Part shown: one piece after another, positions 13,371 through 21,160 of the stretch
Layout of the letters: each line of letters starts with the position of its first letter
How positions within the stretch are numbered: position 1 is the stretch's first letter
Virus record (IMG/VR): IMGVR_UViG_3300044984_001420
Location: 1 to 52,860 of that record
Length of the DNA stretch: 52,860 nt
Source of the DNA: a virus
Direction: 5' to 3' (one strand)
Notes under the pieces: model-generated
Database searches by the model: none
What the model saw: only the letters and a program-made list of their open reading frames with translations
What the model was told of the DNA's origin: nothing
Position numbers and translations under genes: made by a program

Positions 13371-16343
13371 GTGAACAAGACTGATACACGACTAGCAGGT
13401 TTGAGCGATGCTCAACTAATTGCTACACACAATGGTCTCGACGATCAGGTATCAGCCGACGCTGCAATCATTGAAGCACACCATTTAGTGGCAATCGAAA
13501 TGTTGAAAAGAAACATTCCTCACGGTCACATTGATGATGCGTGGGTCGATGCTGTAGTCCTGATTGAAAAAGTTGCAGTCGACAGCCCTGAGGATATTGC
13601 TGCACCTGCAGGAATTGAGAAGGCGTGGTCTCAAGCCTTGGTTAAGGGCGGAACTGTTTCTGTTTTGTTGACTACCAATGGTTATGTTTTGAAGGCGGAC
13701 CCAACGGTATCCGACGTGCATGTCGATGCTGTCATGGGCAGTGGGCGTCGCCGTAAACCTCAGGCCAACATTTTTGATCTGCAAAAAACGATTAAGGAAG
13801 AAGACGGGAAATTCACCGTTTACTCGGAGGACGGTGCCCGGAAGTTTGGCACTTATGCGTCTTTAGAAGAGGCTGAGGCCCGTTTGCGGCAGATAGAGCG
13901 TTTCTCTAAGGCCGAGGGTTATTCGGTCCCTAGCGGGGTTCAGGAGGCTGCTAAGCGGGCTGTTGCGTGGATTCAAGATGGCAAGGCGGGCGATGGGTTC
14001 ACTAGCGTCGGTCGTAACAGGGCCAGTCAACTGGCTTCCGGTGGCGTGATTGGTCAGGCGACTCTGGTAAAGATGCGTGCCTATTTTGCACGTCACGGTA
14101 AGCAACGCGGGAATCATGATGCTCTGGTCGATGGTGAGCCAACACCGTGGAGGGTGGCGTGGGATGCGTGGGGCGGTGACGCTGGTAGGGCGTGGGTCAA
14201 CCGTGTTCTAGGTGCCGTGGAGAAGCGTGCTACTCCTGAGCCAATCATTGACTTGCATTTGAATCTTGAGAACCGGCAGCACGCGATTGACGAGTATTTG
14301 TACGGACCGATGAATCCTGATGAACCGGGCGACTATTGGGATCGTCTTGGTGAAGTGTGGGGGGTGTCTGGCGATGAGGCTTCGACGACCCGTTGCGGGA
14401 ATTGTGCGGCTTTCAATGTGAAGTCGGAGATCAAGGATGCAATGGGCGATGCGATTAGCGAGGAGGGCGAGGAGGTAGTTGATCTTGCGGATCTCGGTTA
14501 CTGCGAGTTGTTGCAGTTCAAGTGCGCTGGCAGTCGCTCGTGTTCCGTCTGGTTGACGGGTGGGCCGATTAGTGACGATTTTGAGGGCAGCGACGACGAA
14601 ATTGAGTTGCTGGAATCAATGGATGCTGAGGATTTTGCTGAGTTTGCTGCGTATGCTTATTTGGCTGATGAGATGGAAGAAGAATTTGAGAAGCGCGGTA
14701 ATCCTGAGGCTTTGCGGGACTACTGGCGTAAAGGCGGTAAAGGTAAGATCCCGTGGGGTGCCGGTGGTGATTTCACGGCTTGTGTCGCTGCAGTGGGTAA
14801 GTACATGTCGTCGGAGCAGGCTAAGGGCTATTGCGCTATTCGTCATCGTGAGGTCACTGGTATGTGGCCGGGTGATAAGAGGAATCGCACTAAGAAGTCC
14901 CGTGAGGCGACAGCGAAGTTCACCCTTCCCGGTGGTGCCACTTACGAATATAGCCTCCCAGTGGACTTCACAGGGGATTTAGAGACCATTTTGAAGCACG
15001 GTAGCCATGATCAGAAGGCTCACGCGGGCAAGGGTGGTGCTTCGGGTGATGTTGACCCAGAAATCGCCGCTTCAATTGTTGAACGTGTGCGGGCTAACGG
15101 CGGGTTAAGTGTCAACATGGTTGATGGTTCTGAGCCGCCAAGTGGTTACATGGTTGCTCGTGTTGGAGTTAAGGCAGCAATTGTTGATGCCGATGATTTT
15201 TATGACACTGAAAAAGGACCGGCTGCATTATCGTCTTTTATGAAGGACAATAAAGCCGAATTATCCGGGGGTGACTACCTCGGGGTATGGCACGATACTG
15301 ATGGGGGTAAGGTGTACCTCGACGTATCACAAAATGTTGCAAGCCGATCCACTGCTATACGGTTTGGTGAAGAAAGAAATCAACTCAGTATTTGGGATGT
15401 AGTAGAGGGAATGGAGATACCAACTGGTGGCACAGGAGAACTTGAAAAAGCAAAAGCCTTTAGAGGCGATCAAGTTGCCGGATCTGTCGAAGATGACGGA
15501 CGAGGAGATCGACGCTTACGCGAAAGAGATTTGGTTGAACTTCAGCCAGAAATAAATAAGCACCTAAAAGGTAAGCACGATCAGAGCAGTCACTCTCGTG
15601 GTGGAGGCAGAAGTGATACCACGGTTCAAAGTGGTGGCGCTGGGGCAGTCGAGTATGGCGGCTATAAATTAAATGCGCCTGACAATCCTGCCGGTGAGAC
15701 TGCAAAGCGCGGTGCCGATTCTATTGCCGCAGCAAAAAAAGAACGGGCTAAAGTTGCTTCTATTGAGCCAGAGATTACTCGGGACATGATTGATGTGGCG
15801 AACGCTAATGGTGCAAAAATGGATGGGCTTGATCAACGTTTAAAATCTGAGAAATCATTGGCCCGGAAAATAGATGATGAAAAAGATTCCGACTTTGATG
15901 GTGATGCAACAAAGACCGCTGAAAACATGTCTGACGTTGCTCGTTACACGATGACGTACAAAGACAGTGATTATGTTTCCGGTGCGAATCGAGTGGTTGA
16001 GGATTTGCGGGAAAAAGGCTATGAGATGCGTGTTAAAAATTATTGGCAAGATGGTGACCCGTATCAGGGCATCAACATCAGCGCGGTTCATCCAAACGGC
16101 ACTAAGTTTGAGTTGCAGTTACATACGCCAACGTCTCTTGATTTTAAGGAGCCTACGCACGCAAAGTATGACAAGTATCGTGAGTCAACTAGCCCTCAAG
16201 TTCGGTACAAGGAATACACCAGCATGAGGCGTATTGCTCGACAGATTCCAAAACCACCACCTCCTGATGGATTAAGTGCCATTGGTGATGCTAAGTTCCA
16301 GCCCTTTACCCCGACGCCTGAGTCAGCCCCTGTCGCCATATGA
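13371..16343 (+). CDS. 990-aa modular head-region protein ending in a RelA/SpoT-like synthetase domain
   Basis: GTG start. Modules: 1-190 unknown helical region; about 192-285 the phage module YSVPSGVQEAAKRAVAWIQD...SYFARH-like; about 335-400 cysteine-rich (C342, C345, then GYC, KCAGSRSC, VWLTGGPI); about 455-510 IPWGAGGDFTACV...GYCAIRH; linker LKHGSHDQKAHAGKGG at K542; about 560-700 a domain with YLGVWHDTDGGKVYLDVS and ERNQLSIWDV; second linker GKHDQSSHSRGGG at K735; and about 780-960 a RelA/SpoT-like nucleotidyltransferase: RLKSEKSLARKI (R823, K825), MSDVARYT (D855), YWQDGDPYQGIN (Y898), KFELQLHT (E914, Q916), matching R.K...S..K, D..R, GYQSIH and EIQIRT of alarmone synthetases. No HD domain in the chain. 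Could make (p)ppGpp or pyrophosphorylate tRNA if injected; inference. Confidence 0.75.
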   Translation: MNKTDTRLAGLSDAQLIATHNGLDDQVSADAAIIEAHHLVAIEMLKRNIPHGHIDDAWVDAVVLIEKVAVDSPEDIAAPAGIEKAWSQALVKGGTVSVLLTTNGYVLKADPTVSDVHVDAVMGSGRRRKPQANIFDLQKTIKEEDGKFTVYSEDGARKFGTYASLEEAEARLRQIERFSKAEGYSVPSGVQEAAKRAVAWIQDGKAGDGFTSVGRNRASQLASGGVIGQATLVKMRAYFARHGKQRGNHDALVDGEPTPWRVAWDAWGGDAGRAWVNRVLGAVEKRATPEPIIDLHLNLENRQHAIDEYLYGPMNPDEPGDYWDRLGEVWGVSGDEASTTRCGNCAAFNVKSEIKDAMGDAISEEGEEVVDLADLGYCELLQFKCAGSRSCSVWLTGGPISDDFEGSDDEIELLESMDAEDFAEFAAYAYLADEMEEEFEKRGNPEALRDYWRKGGKGKIPWGAGGDFTACVAAVGKYMSSEQAKGYCAIRHREVTGMWPGDKRNRTKKSREATAKFTLPGGATYEYSLPVDFTGDLETILKHGSHDQKAHAGKGGASGDVDPEIAASIVERVRANGGLSVNMVDGSEPPSGYMVARVGVKAAIVDADDFYDTEKGPAALSSFMKDNKAELSGGDYLGVWHDTDGGKVYLDVSQNVASRSTAIRFGEERNQLSIWDVVEGMEIPTGGTGELEKAKAFRGDQVAGSVEDDGRGDRRLRERDLVELQPEINKHLKGKHDQSSHSRGGGRSDTTVQSGGAGAVEYGGYKLNAPDNPAGETAKRGADSIAAAKKERAKVASIEPEITRDMIDVANANGAKMDGLDQRLKSEKSLARKIDDEKDSDFDGDATKTAENMSDVARYTMTYKDSDYVSGANRVVEDLREKGYEMRVKNYWQDGDPYQGINISAVHPNGTKFELQLHTPTSLDFKEPTHAKYDKYRESTSPQVRYKEYTSMRRIARQIPKPPPPDGLSAIGDAKFQPFTPTPESAPVAI

Positions 16344-16348
16344 ACATA

Positions 16349-16365
16349 ACCCGGGTTGGTATAAT
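16349..16365 (+). promoter_or_regulatory. Promoter P6
   Basis: ACCCGGGT then TGG TATAAT (16357-16359, 16360-16365), consensus -10 with extension, just after the stop of the RelA/SpoT-containing gene. RBS AAAGGAA lies at 16374-16380 before ATG 16387. Confidence 0.7.
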
Positions 16366-16386
16366 GTCTTTAGAAAGGAATTGACG

Positions 16387-17013
16387 ATGGAAATACGATA
16401 TTTCGTAATGACAGATAAAGACGATCAACCGTTGACGCTTTTGCGTCTCAGAATTGATGACACAGCCGAAGAGTTGTATGAAGAAGAGTGGAAAAATGAT
16501 TGGCAAGAATCCAAACGGCTAATGCTGTACATCACTGACGGTGATCCCAGACTGATTGAGATAACAGAGACTGAGGCCCGTGAAACTTTTCCTTCAGCGT
16601 TTTCGGAAGCGACACTAATTTCGAAGGCTGTCGATGAACGCATGTTCACCCTTGGTCCTATGTATATTCCAAACGTGATGGATGCTCATAACGAGTGGAC
16701 GGATCCTGATGAGTTGCAAAAGGCTGTTTGGGATTATGTGCAAAAAGGTGATCGTCGGATTCGTTTGCAGCATGATCGGGATAAGATCGCTGGCGAGTTT
16801 GTTGAGATCATGACTTGGCCTTATGAGGTTGAGGTTCCTATGCTGATGAAAAACGCGACCGAGAAAAAACTTAAGTTCCCGGCTAACACTGTTTTTCTTG
16901 GGGTTGTTTGGGAGCCGTGGGCATGGAAGATGGTAAAGGACGGTAAACTTAGAGGATATTCGATTGGTGGTCGTGCTGAGAGACTCTTGGCGGATCTTCC
17001 TGATGAGGAGTGA
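16387..17013 (+). CDS. XkdF-like prohead serine protease with extra N-terminal domain
   Basis: 208 aa from ATG 16387. Residues about 80-205 follow the phage XkdF/Peptidase_S78-like pattern: MFTLGPMYIPNVMDAHNEW (G90 on), RRIRLQHDRD with candidate catalytic H129, VVWEPWAWKMVKDGKLRGYS and YSIGGRAE with candidate catalytic S192. Such proteases cleave scaffold and head proteins during maturation. Residues 1-72 form a separate domain (EIRYFVMTDKDDQPLTLLRL) resembling small free-standing actinobacterial proteins. Its position directly after the polyproteins makes it the obvious candidate for cutting their repeated linkers. Served by promoter P6. Confidence 0.75.
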   Translation: MEIRYFVMTDKDDQPLTLLRLRIDDTAEELYEEEWKNDWQESKRLMLYITDGDPRLIEITETEARETFPSAFSEATLISKAVDERMFTLGPMYIPNVMDAHNEWTDPDELQKAVWDYVQKGDRRIRLQHDRDKIAGEFVEIMTWPYEVEVPMLMKNATEKKLKFPANTVFLGVVWEPWAWKMVKDGKLRGYSIGGRAERLLADLPDEE

Positions 17014-17333
17014 CAGTGTTTCTTTCTAACGATGACGGCAAGCCTTTAACTATTAAGCCACGGACGGTTGTGAAAGCGTCTTACAAGCAAGGCGATTTTG
17101 CTTCGTGGAATAGTAGCGGTGGTATGGCTCGTGGAACTGTTGAACGTATTCTCACTGAAGGCGTGTTGAATATTCCTGATAGCAGTTTCAAGATCAATGC
17201 TGAGGAAGATGATCCTGCTGTTTTGTTGCGCGTTTACCGTAAGTTCGGTGATGGTTGGCGTAAGACCCCTACTTTGGTTGGTCACAAGATGAGTACGTTG
17301 ACAAAGATTGAACCGTTGAAGATCGGTGAATAG
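17010..17333 (+). CDS. Tudor/DUF2945-like small protein
   Basis: 107 aa, GTG overlapping the protease stop. GDFASWNSSGGMARGTVERI is the core of DUF2945/HVA1 Tudor-like proteins (strand, SxGG, strand), followed by IPDSSFKINAEEDDPAVLLRVY and TLVGHKMSTLTKI, all typical of the phage version. Likely a small beta-barrel that binds a peptide or nucleic acid; role in the head region unknown. Confidence 0.65.
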   Translation: MTVFLSNDDGKPLTIKPRTVVKASYKQGDFASWNSSGGMARGTVERILTEGVLNIPDSSFKINAEEDDPAVLLRVYRKFGDGWRKTPTLVGHKMSTLTKIEPLKIGE

Positions 17334-17523
17334 TCAAGAAAAAAGGCTCCCTGATGCTTTGAGGGCGTGGATTGAGCAGTTGCTGGAGCCTGAGATCACC
17401 CGGTTGTTTGATGTGTTTCCTGATGCTCAGATTGATGTTCGTTTGACGGCTTCCAAGGGAAAGGTTCGCCGTACTCCTTCGATCACGATTAATGGTGGTC
17501 CTGTTGAGATGATTGATCCCTAA
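17326..17523 (+). CDS. Small protein, unknown
   Basis: 65 aa, GTG start overlapping the previous stop. A helix (PDALRAWIEQLLEPEITRLFD) then strands (QIDVRLTASK, SITINGGPVEMI). Not recognised. The stop lies just before promoter P4. Confidence 0.55.
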   Translation: MNSQEKRLPDALRAWIEQLLEPEITRLFDVFPDAQIDVRLTASKGKVRRTPSITINGGPVEMIDP

Positions 17524-17528
17524 CCCCC

Positions 17529-17570
17529 CTGCATTACTAAACCCCGGGTATGCTATACTGGGGTTGTAAG
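17529..17570 (+). promoter_or_regulatory. Promoter P4
   Basis: Extended -10 TGC TATACT at 17551-17559 with GGGGTTGTAAG after it and CTAAACCCCGG before it; CTGCA at 17529. AACCCC (17540-17545) and GGGGTT (17560-17565) form an inverted repeat around the -10. Same family as P1-P3, but located inside the head region. Confidence 0.8.
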
Positions 17571-17584
17571 GGAAAGGGGAAATC

Positions 17585-18736
17585 ATGACAAAACGAGAAA
17601 TCCAAATCGACCCAAGTCTTGATCTGCAAACCACCAAAATCAAAGCCCAAAAAATAGCCGCCCGCGCCTTGAAAAAGGGATTGTCCGGGGGCTACACCAT
17701 CACCACTGAATTGCGTCAAGAAACCAATTCACAAGGTGTCACTTTTGAACAGGCTTACTTGATCATTGAAGGCGAGCCCGCCAAATTCAACGGCTACACT
17801 TTCGTTGCAGTAGTTGAATGGGTAGGCGGAAACCCAGTAGTCACTGGAAGCCCCTACTACTCTGGAAAGCCCGTTGACCGTTCCGTCTTGGTTGAGGGTG
17901 CCTGCGATGACTGCGGAGTCAACCGCAACCGCAAGGCAGTCGTCATCGTTGAAAACGAAAACGGTGACCGTTTACAGGTTGGCAAGCAATGCCTAAAAGA
18001 TTACTTAGGCAACTTTTTAAGCGCCTCATGGTTCAACACCGAAGACGTCTTCGAAGAATTCGCAGGCTACAGCGGTAGTGGTAAAGAATTCAAAAACCTG
18101 TTGAAAACCTTGGCCGCCGCCTCATCCGTCGTTCGTCAACGTGGATGGGTATCAAAAGCAAACGCCCAGTTAAACGAGAAGGTTTCTACCGCTTCACTGG
18201 TCCAACTGGTTTCCTACCCTCGCCCCGGCGGAACTGCCGATGGCAACGAATGGGACGCATTGCGCGACGGTTTCGACGAGGTGGCCGACAATGAGTTTGC
18301 AGCCGCCGCACTGCAGTTCGGAAAATCTTTACAGGCCGGAAGCGATTACGTCGACAACCTGCAAGCGGTCATCGCTCAAGATGCTTTCGATTCCAAATTC
18401 TTTGGACTTGTCGTCTCTCTGGTGGGCGTGTACCAGAACTCATTGGACAAAAAAGCCGAGGAAGCCGCTGACCCAGTAAGTGAAGAAGAGTTCGGTCAGG
18501 TCGGTGAAAAGGTCACAGTCACCTTAAAGGTTGTTTCAGTTCGATCATTCGAGAGCGCTTACGGCGTCAACTTCGTCAACACTTTCACTGGTGAAGGACG
18601 CAGGTTCAAGTGGATCACTGGTTACGGTTTTGAGCAAGGACAAACGGTCACTTTGAAGGGCACCATCAAGAAATATGACGAATACAACGGCAAATTGTTC
18701 ACCGTGTTGACTAGGTGCAAGGAAGTTGCCGCATAA
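17585..18736 (+). CDS. Zinc-knuckle plus OB-fold-like protein, unknown
   Basis: 383 aa, ATG behind GGAAAGGGG. Middle part: EGACDDCGVNRNRKAVVIV and LQVGKQCLKDYLGN, a Cys-x2-Cys...Cys site seen in plasmid and phage proteins of unknown role. C-terminal about 85 residues look like an OB strand set (GEKVTVTLKVVSVRSFESAY, GQTVTLKGTIKKYDEYNGK), suggesting single-stranded nucleic acid binding. It has an early-type promoter and A/C-ending codons although it sits among late head genes, so it is probably a moron or early gene. Possible second ssDNA-binding or DNA-protection protein; not proven. Confidence 0.6.
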   Translation: MTKREIQIDPSLDLQTTKIKAQKIAARALKKGLSGGYTITTELRQETNSQGVTFEQAYLIIEGEPAKFNGYTFVAVVEWVGGNPVVTGSPYYSGKPVDRSVLVEGACDDCGVNRNRKAVVIVENENGDRLQVGKQCLKDYLGNFLSASWFNTEDVFEEFAGYSGSGKEFKNLLKTLAAASSVVRQRGWVSKANAQLNEKVSTASLVQLVSYPRPGGTADGNEWDALRDGFDEVADNEFAAAALQFGKSLQAGSDYVDNLQAVIAQDAFDSKFFGLVVSLVGVYQNSLDKKAEEAADPVSEEEFGQVGEKVTVTLKVVSVRSFESAYGVNFVNTFTGEGRRFKWITGYGFEQGQTVTLKGTIKKYDEYNGKLFTVLTRCKEVAA

Positions 18737-18781
18737 ATTGATTTCGGGGTTGGTTGAAACTCCATCCCCCCTCCATGATTG

Positions 18782-18850
18782 TGCTAATCTACAAGTTATC
18801 GAGACCTGCGGGTTGTTGTTTAACGCATAAGGCGTTAAATGATTGCCCGC
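18782..18850 (+). promoter_or_regulatory. Promoter-like site and two-part hairpin in the scaffold leader
   Basis: TGC TAATCT (18782-18790) resembles the extended -10 of the phage. Downstream GCGGG (18808-18812) pairs with CCCGC (18846-18850) and, within it, TTTAACGC (18819-18826) pairs perfectly with GCGTTAAA (18832-18839) around ATAAG. The hairpin ends 10 nt before the RBS AGGAGG of the scaffold gene. Confidence 0.5.
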
Positions 18851-18870
18851 TCTTTCATGTAGGAGGATCG

Positions 18871-19686
18871 GTGGGACGACCGGCTCGCAAGATGGTTAAC
18901 CTTTCCATCGAAGAAACGTCGGGTGTTGATCACCCGGCACACTTGCATGAAGGTTGGCTCGTAATGAAAGCCGCCTCGGAGGACGCAGTTGCAGTTGCAC
19001 TCGATAGTGCCGCTGTAGAGATCCCGAGTGAAGATACAGATAAGTCCACCGAGGAGGATGTCGTGGAAGAAACCACAATTGAGAAGGCTGAAAAGCCATC
19101 TTATGAGGATCTAATGATGGCCCTCAAGAAGGCTGAAGAGCGTCTTGTTGAGATGGAAAAAGAAATGAATGGGATGAAGAAGCCCAAAGAAGCGATGGTA
19201 GATGAAGAAGAAGACATGATGAAGTCTGCTCCTGAGTCTGTTCGCAAGGCATTCGAAGATATGCAAAAGGCTGTTGAAGACGCGAAGGCTCAGGCTGACG
19301 TCGCTGAAACAGAATTGCGTAAAGAACGTGGCGAGCGTGCCGATGCAGATGCAATCGTCAAAGCCCGTACTTCTTTCGCATCTCTTGGTCTTGATGCCGA
19401 GCAGGTTGGCCCAGCATTGCGCCGCCTTGCAGATAATGATTCTGATCTTGCTAAGTCCGTCGAGGATGTTTTGACTGCTGCTAACGCAAAAGTTGAGTCC
19501 GCTGACATTTTTAGTGAGATTGGTAAGTCGACTCGTGTAGCGGGTTCGGTTTACGAAAAGGCTGAGGCTATGGCTAAAGCCGCCGTTGTGGACGGGAAGC
19601 ATTCCACAATCGAGCAGGCGTTGACCGATGTGTTTACTTCGGACAGCGATCTGTACAAGTCATATCTCGCCGAGCAGGGAAAGTGA
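18871..19686 (+). CDS. Capsid scaffolding protein
   Basis: 271 aa from GTG 18871, 4 nt after AGGAGG; ATG 18892 is an alternative. Begins with SGVDHPAHLHEGWLVMK, a segment common at the N-terminus of actinophage scaffolds, followed by an acidic low-complexity stretch and a long coiled coil (about 75-170: KKAEERLVEMEKEMNGMKK, AFEDMQKAVEDAKAQADVAE). The C-terminal region is helical. Scaffolds guide coat assembly and are cut by the prohead protease and removed. Position just before decoration and capsid genes fits. Confidence 0.85.
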   Translation: MGRPARKMVNLSIEETSGVDHPAHLHEGWLVMKAASEDAVAVALDSAAVEIPSEDTDKSTEEDVVEETTIEKAEKPSYEDLMMALKKAEERLVEMEKEMNGMKKPKEAMVDEEEDMMKSAPESVRKAFEDMQKAVEDAKAQADVAETELRKERGERADADAIVKARTSFASLGLDAEQVGPALRRLADNDSDLAKSVEDVLTAANAKVESADIFSEIGKSTRVAGSVYEKAEAMAKAAVVDGKHSTIEQALTDVFTSDSDLYKSYLAEQGK

Positions 19687-19696
19687 GTGCCTAAAC

Positions 19697-20095
19697 ATGG
19701 CCTACGAATTCAGTAATTACGCAGTAAAGGCCACGCTTGTTGCAGGCGCGGATCTTTCTGAGAAGCAATACCATTTCGTTAAGATTGACAATGGCACCGG
19801 AAGGGCCGTCATTGTTAGTGGAGCAACTGATCGTCCCGTAGGTGTTCTTCAGAACAATCCTACAAGCGGTCAAGAGGCTGAAGTTTTGATCGTTGGTGGC
19901 ACGAAAGTTGCTGCTGGTGGAACTGCTTCCGCTGGTCAGGCGCTTTTTGCTAATGCATCTGGACAGGGTGTAACTCTTGCATACGGAACCACTGGTTCTG
20001 CTGCATTTTCTGTCGGAACATTTATTACCGCCGGGTCCGCAAGTGCAATTGTGACCGCCGTTATCGACTGCGCTGCTGCAAGTCGCGGACTCTAA
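19697..20095 (+). CDS. Capsid decoration / head fibre protein (DUF2190-like)
   Basis: 132 aa from ATG 19697. SEKQYHFVKIDNGTGRAVIV, RPVGVLQNNPTSGQEAEVLI and VAAGGTASAGQALFANASGQ match the beta-rich DUF2190 family of small proteins that sit next to the major capsid gene and decorate the shell. All-beta, neutral, no Cys knuckles. Expressed with scaffold and capsid in the late operon. Confidence 0.8.
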   Translation: MAYEFSNYAVKATLVAGADLSEKQYHFVKIDNGTGRAVIVSGATDRPVGVLQNNPTSGQEAEVLIVGGTKVAAGGTASAGQALFANASGQGVTLAYGTTGSAAFSVGTFITAGSASAIVTAVIDCAAASRGL

Positions 20096-20108
20096 GGAGA
20101 ACTGAAAA

Positions 20109-21086
20109 ATGCCACAACCAACAATCAGCGACGTCCATATTGACGCGATTCTGACGAACATTTCTGTTGCATACATGCAAAAAGCAGAAAACATGATCGC
20201 AGATAAGGTCTTTCCGGTCGTCCCAGTTGATAAGAAGTCAAACAAATATTTTACTTATGACAAGAATGACTGGTTCCGTGACGAAGCACAGCGTCGCGCA
20301 CCGGGCACTGAGTCTGCTGGTGGCGGGTACAACCTGTCCACAACTACCTATTCGGCTGATGTTTTTGCATTCCACAAGGATGTAGACGATCAGACTCTTG
20401 CTAACGCTGATACGCCACTTAACCCGTTGCGTGAGGCTGCAGAGTTTGTGACAAGCCGTTTGCTTCTTCGCCGTGAGGTTCAGTTTATTTCTGACTTCAT
20501 GACGACTGGAGTTTGGGCAACTGACGCCACTGGTGTTAGCGGATCCCCAAGCAGTGGTGAATTCCGTCAGTGGAACGACTACACCAATTCAGATCCGATT
20601 GAGGATATTGAAGAAGCAAAAGAGGATATCCTTTCAACCACGGGTTACGAGGCCAATACTCTTGTTCTTGGTTATCAGTCGTTCCGCCAGTTGAAGAACC
20701 ATCCTGATGTTGTTGACCGCTACAAGTACACAACTTCAAGCGTGATCACTGAGGAAATGTTGGCACGCTTGTTTGGTGTTGATCGTATCCTCGTGGCAAA
20801 GTCAGTTCGGGCAACCAACAATGAAGGTCTCACTCCTGCTTACGGATTCAATTTCGGCAAGAGTGCATGTCTCCTCCACGTTGCACCAAATCCCGGTTTG
20901 ATGACACCTTCCGCTGGTTACATCTTTGCTTGGACCGGCGTTTCGGGTGGGCTTGGTTCCACTATCGGTACTTCACAGTTCCGTATGGAAAGCCTGCGTG
21001 CCGCTCGCATTGAGGCTGAGGTTGCCTTCGACAACAAAGTTGTTGCAAGCGATCTTGGTTATTTCTTTGCTAGTTGCGTGGCTTAA
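20109..21086 (+). CDS. Major capsid protein
   Basis: 325 aa, behind TAAGGAGA. Typical capsid sequence: MIADKVFPVVPVDKKSNKYF, FRDEAQRRAPGTES, a long helix-bearing region PLREAAEFVTSRLLLRREVQ, NTLVLGYQSFRQLKNHPDV, ARLFGVDRILVAKSV and a strand-rich C-terminus. HK97-like fold is expected from family and genome position (scaffold, decoration, capsid, terminator). No N-terminal delta domain, which agrees with a separate scaffold gene. Confidence 0.92.
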   Translation: MPQPTISDVHIDAILTNISVAYMQKAENMIADKVFPVVPVDKKSNKYFTYDKNDWFRDEAQRRAPGTESAGGGYNLSTTTYSADVFAFHKDVDDQTLANADTPLNPLREAAEFVTSRLLLRREVQFISDFMTTGVWATDATGVSGSPSSGEFRQWNDYTNSDPIEDIEEAKEDILSTTGYEANTLVLGYQSFRQLKNHPDVVDRYKYTTSSVITEEMLARLFGVDRILVAKSVRATNNEGLTPAYGFNFGKSACLLHVAPNPGLMTPSAGYIFAWTGVSGGLGSTIGTSQFRMESLRAARIEAEVAFDNKVVASDLGYFFASCVA

Positions 21087-21107
21087 TTTCATAGCATTAC
21101 CCTTGGA

Positions 21108-21149
21108 GGGGGTCGGCGGGTTTGATTCCTGTCGACCCCCTTTATTTTT
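21108..21149 (+). terminator. Rho-independent terminator after the capsid gene
   Basis: GGGGGTCG (21108-21115) pairs with CGACCCCC (21133-21140), followed by TTTATTTTT. Classical intrinsic terminator, placed to limit read-through from the highly expressed capsid genes into the connector genes. Confidence 0.9.
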
Positions 21150-21160
21150 AGGAGATAGTT

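Noticed and set aside
19111-19602. Long open frame on the - strand across the scaffold gene
   Set aside because: Shadow of a biased, coiled-coil coding sequence; no start signal, Cys/His-rich nonsense translation, and the + strand gene is certain.
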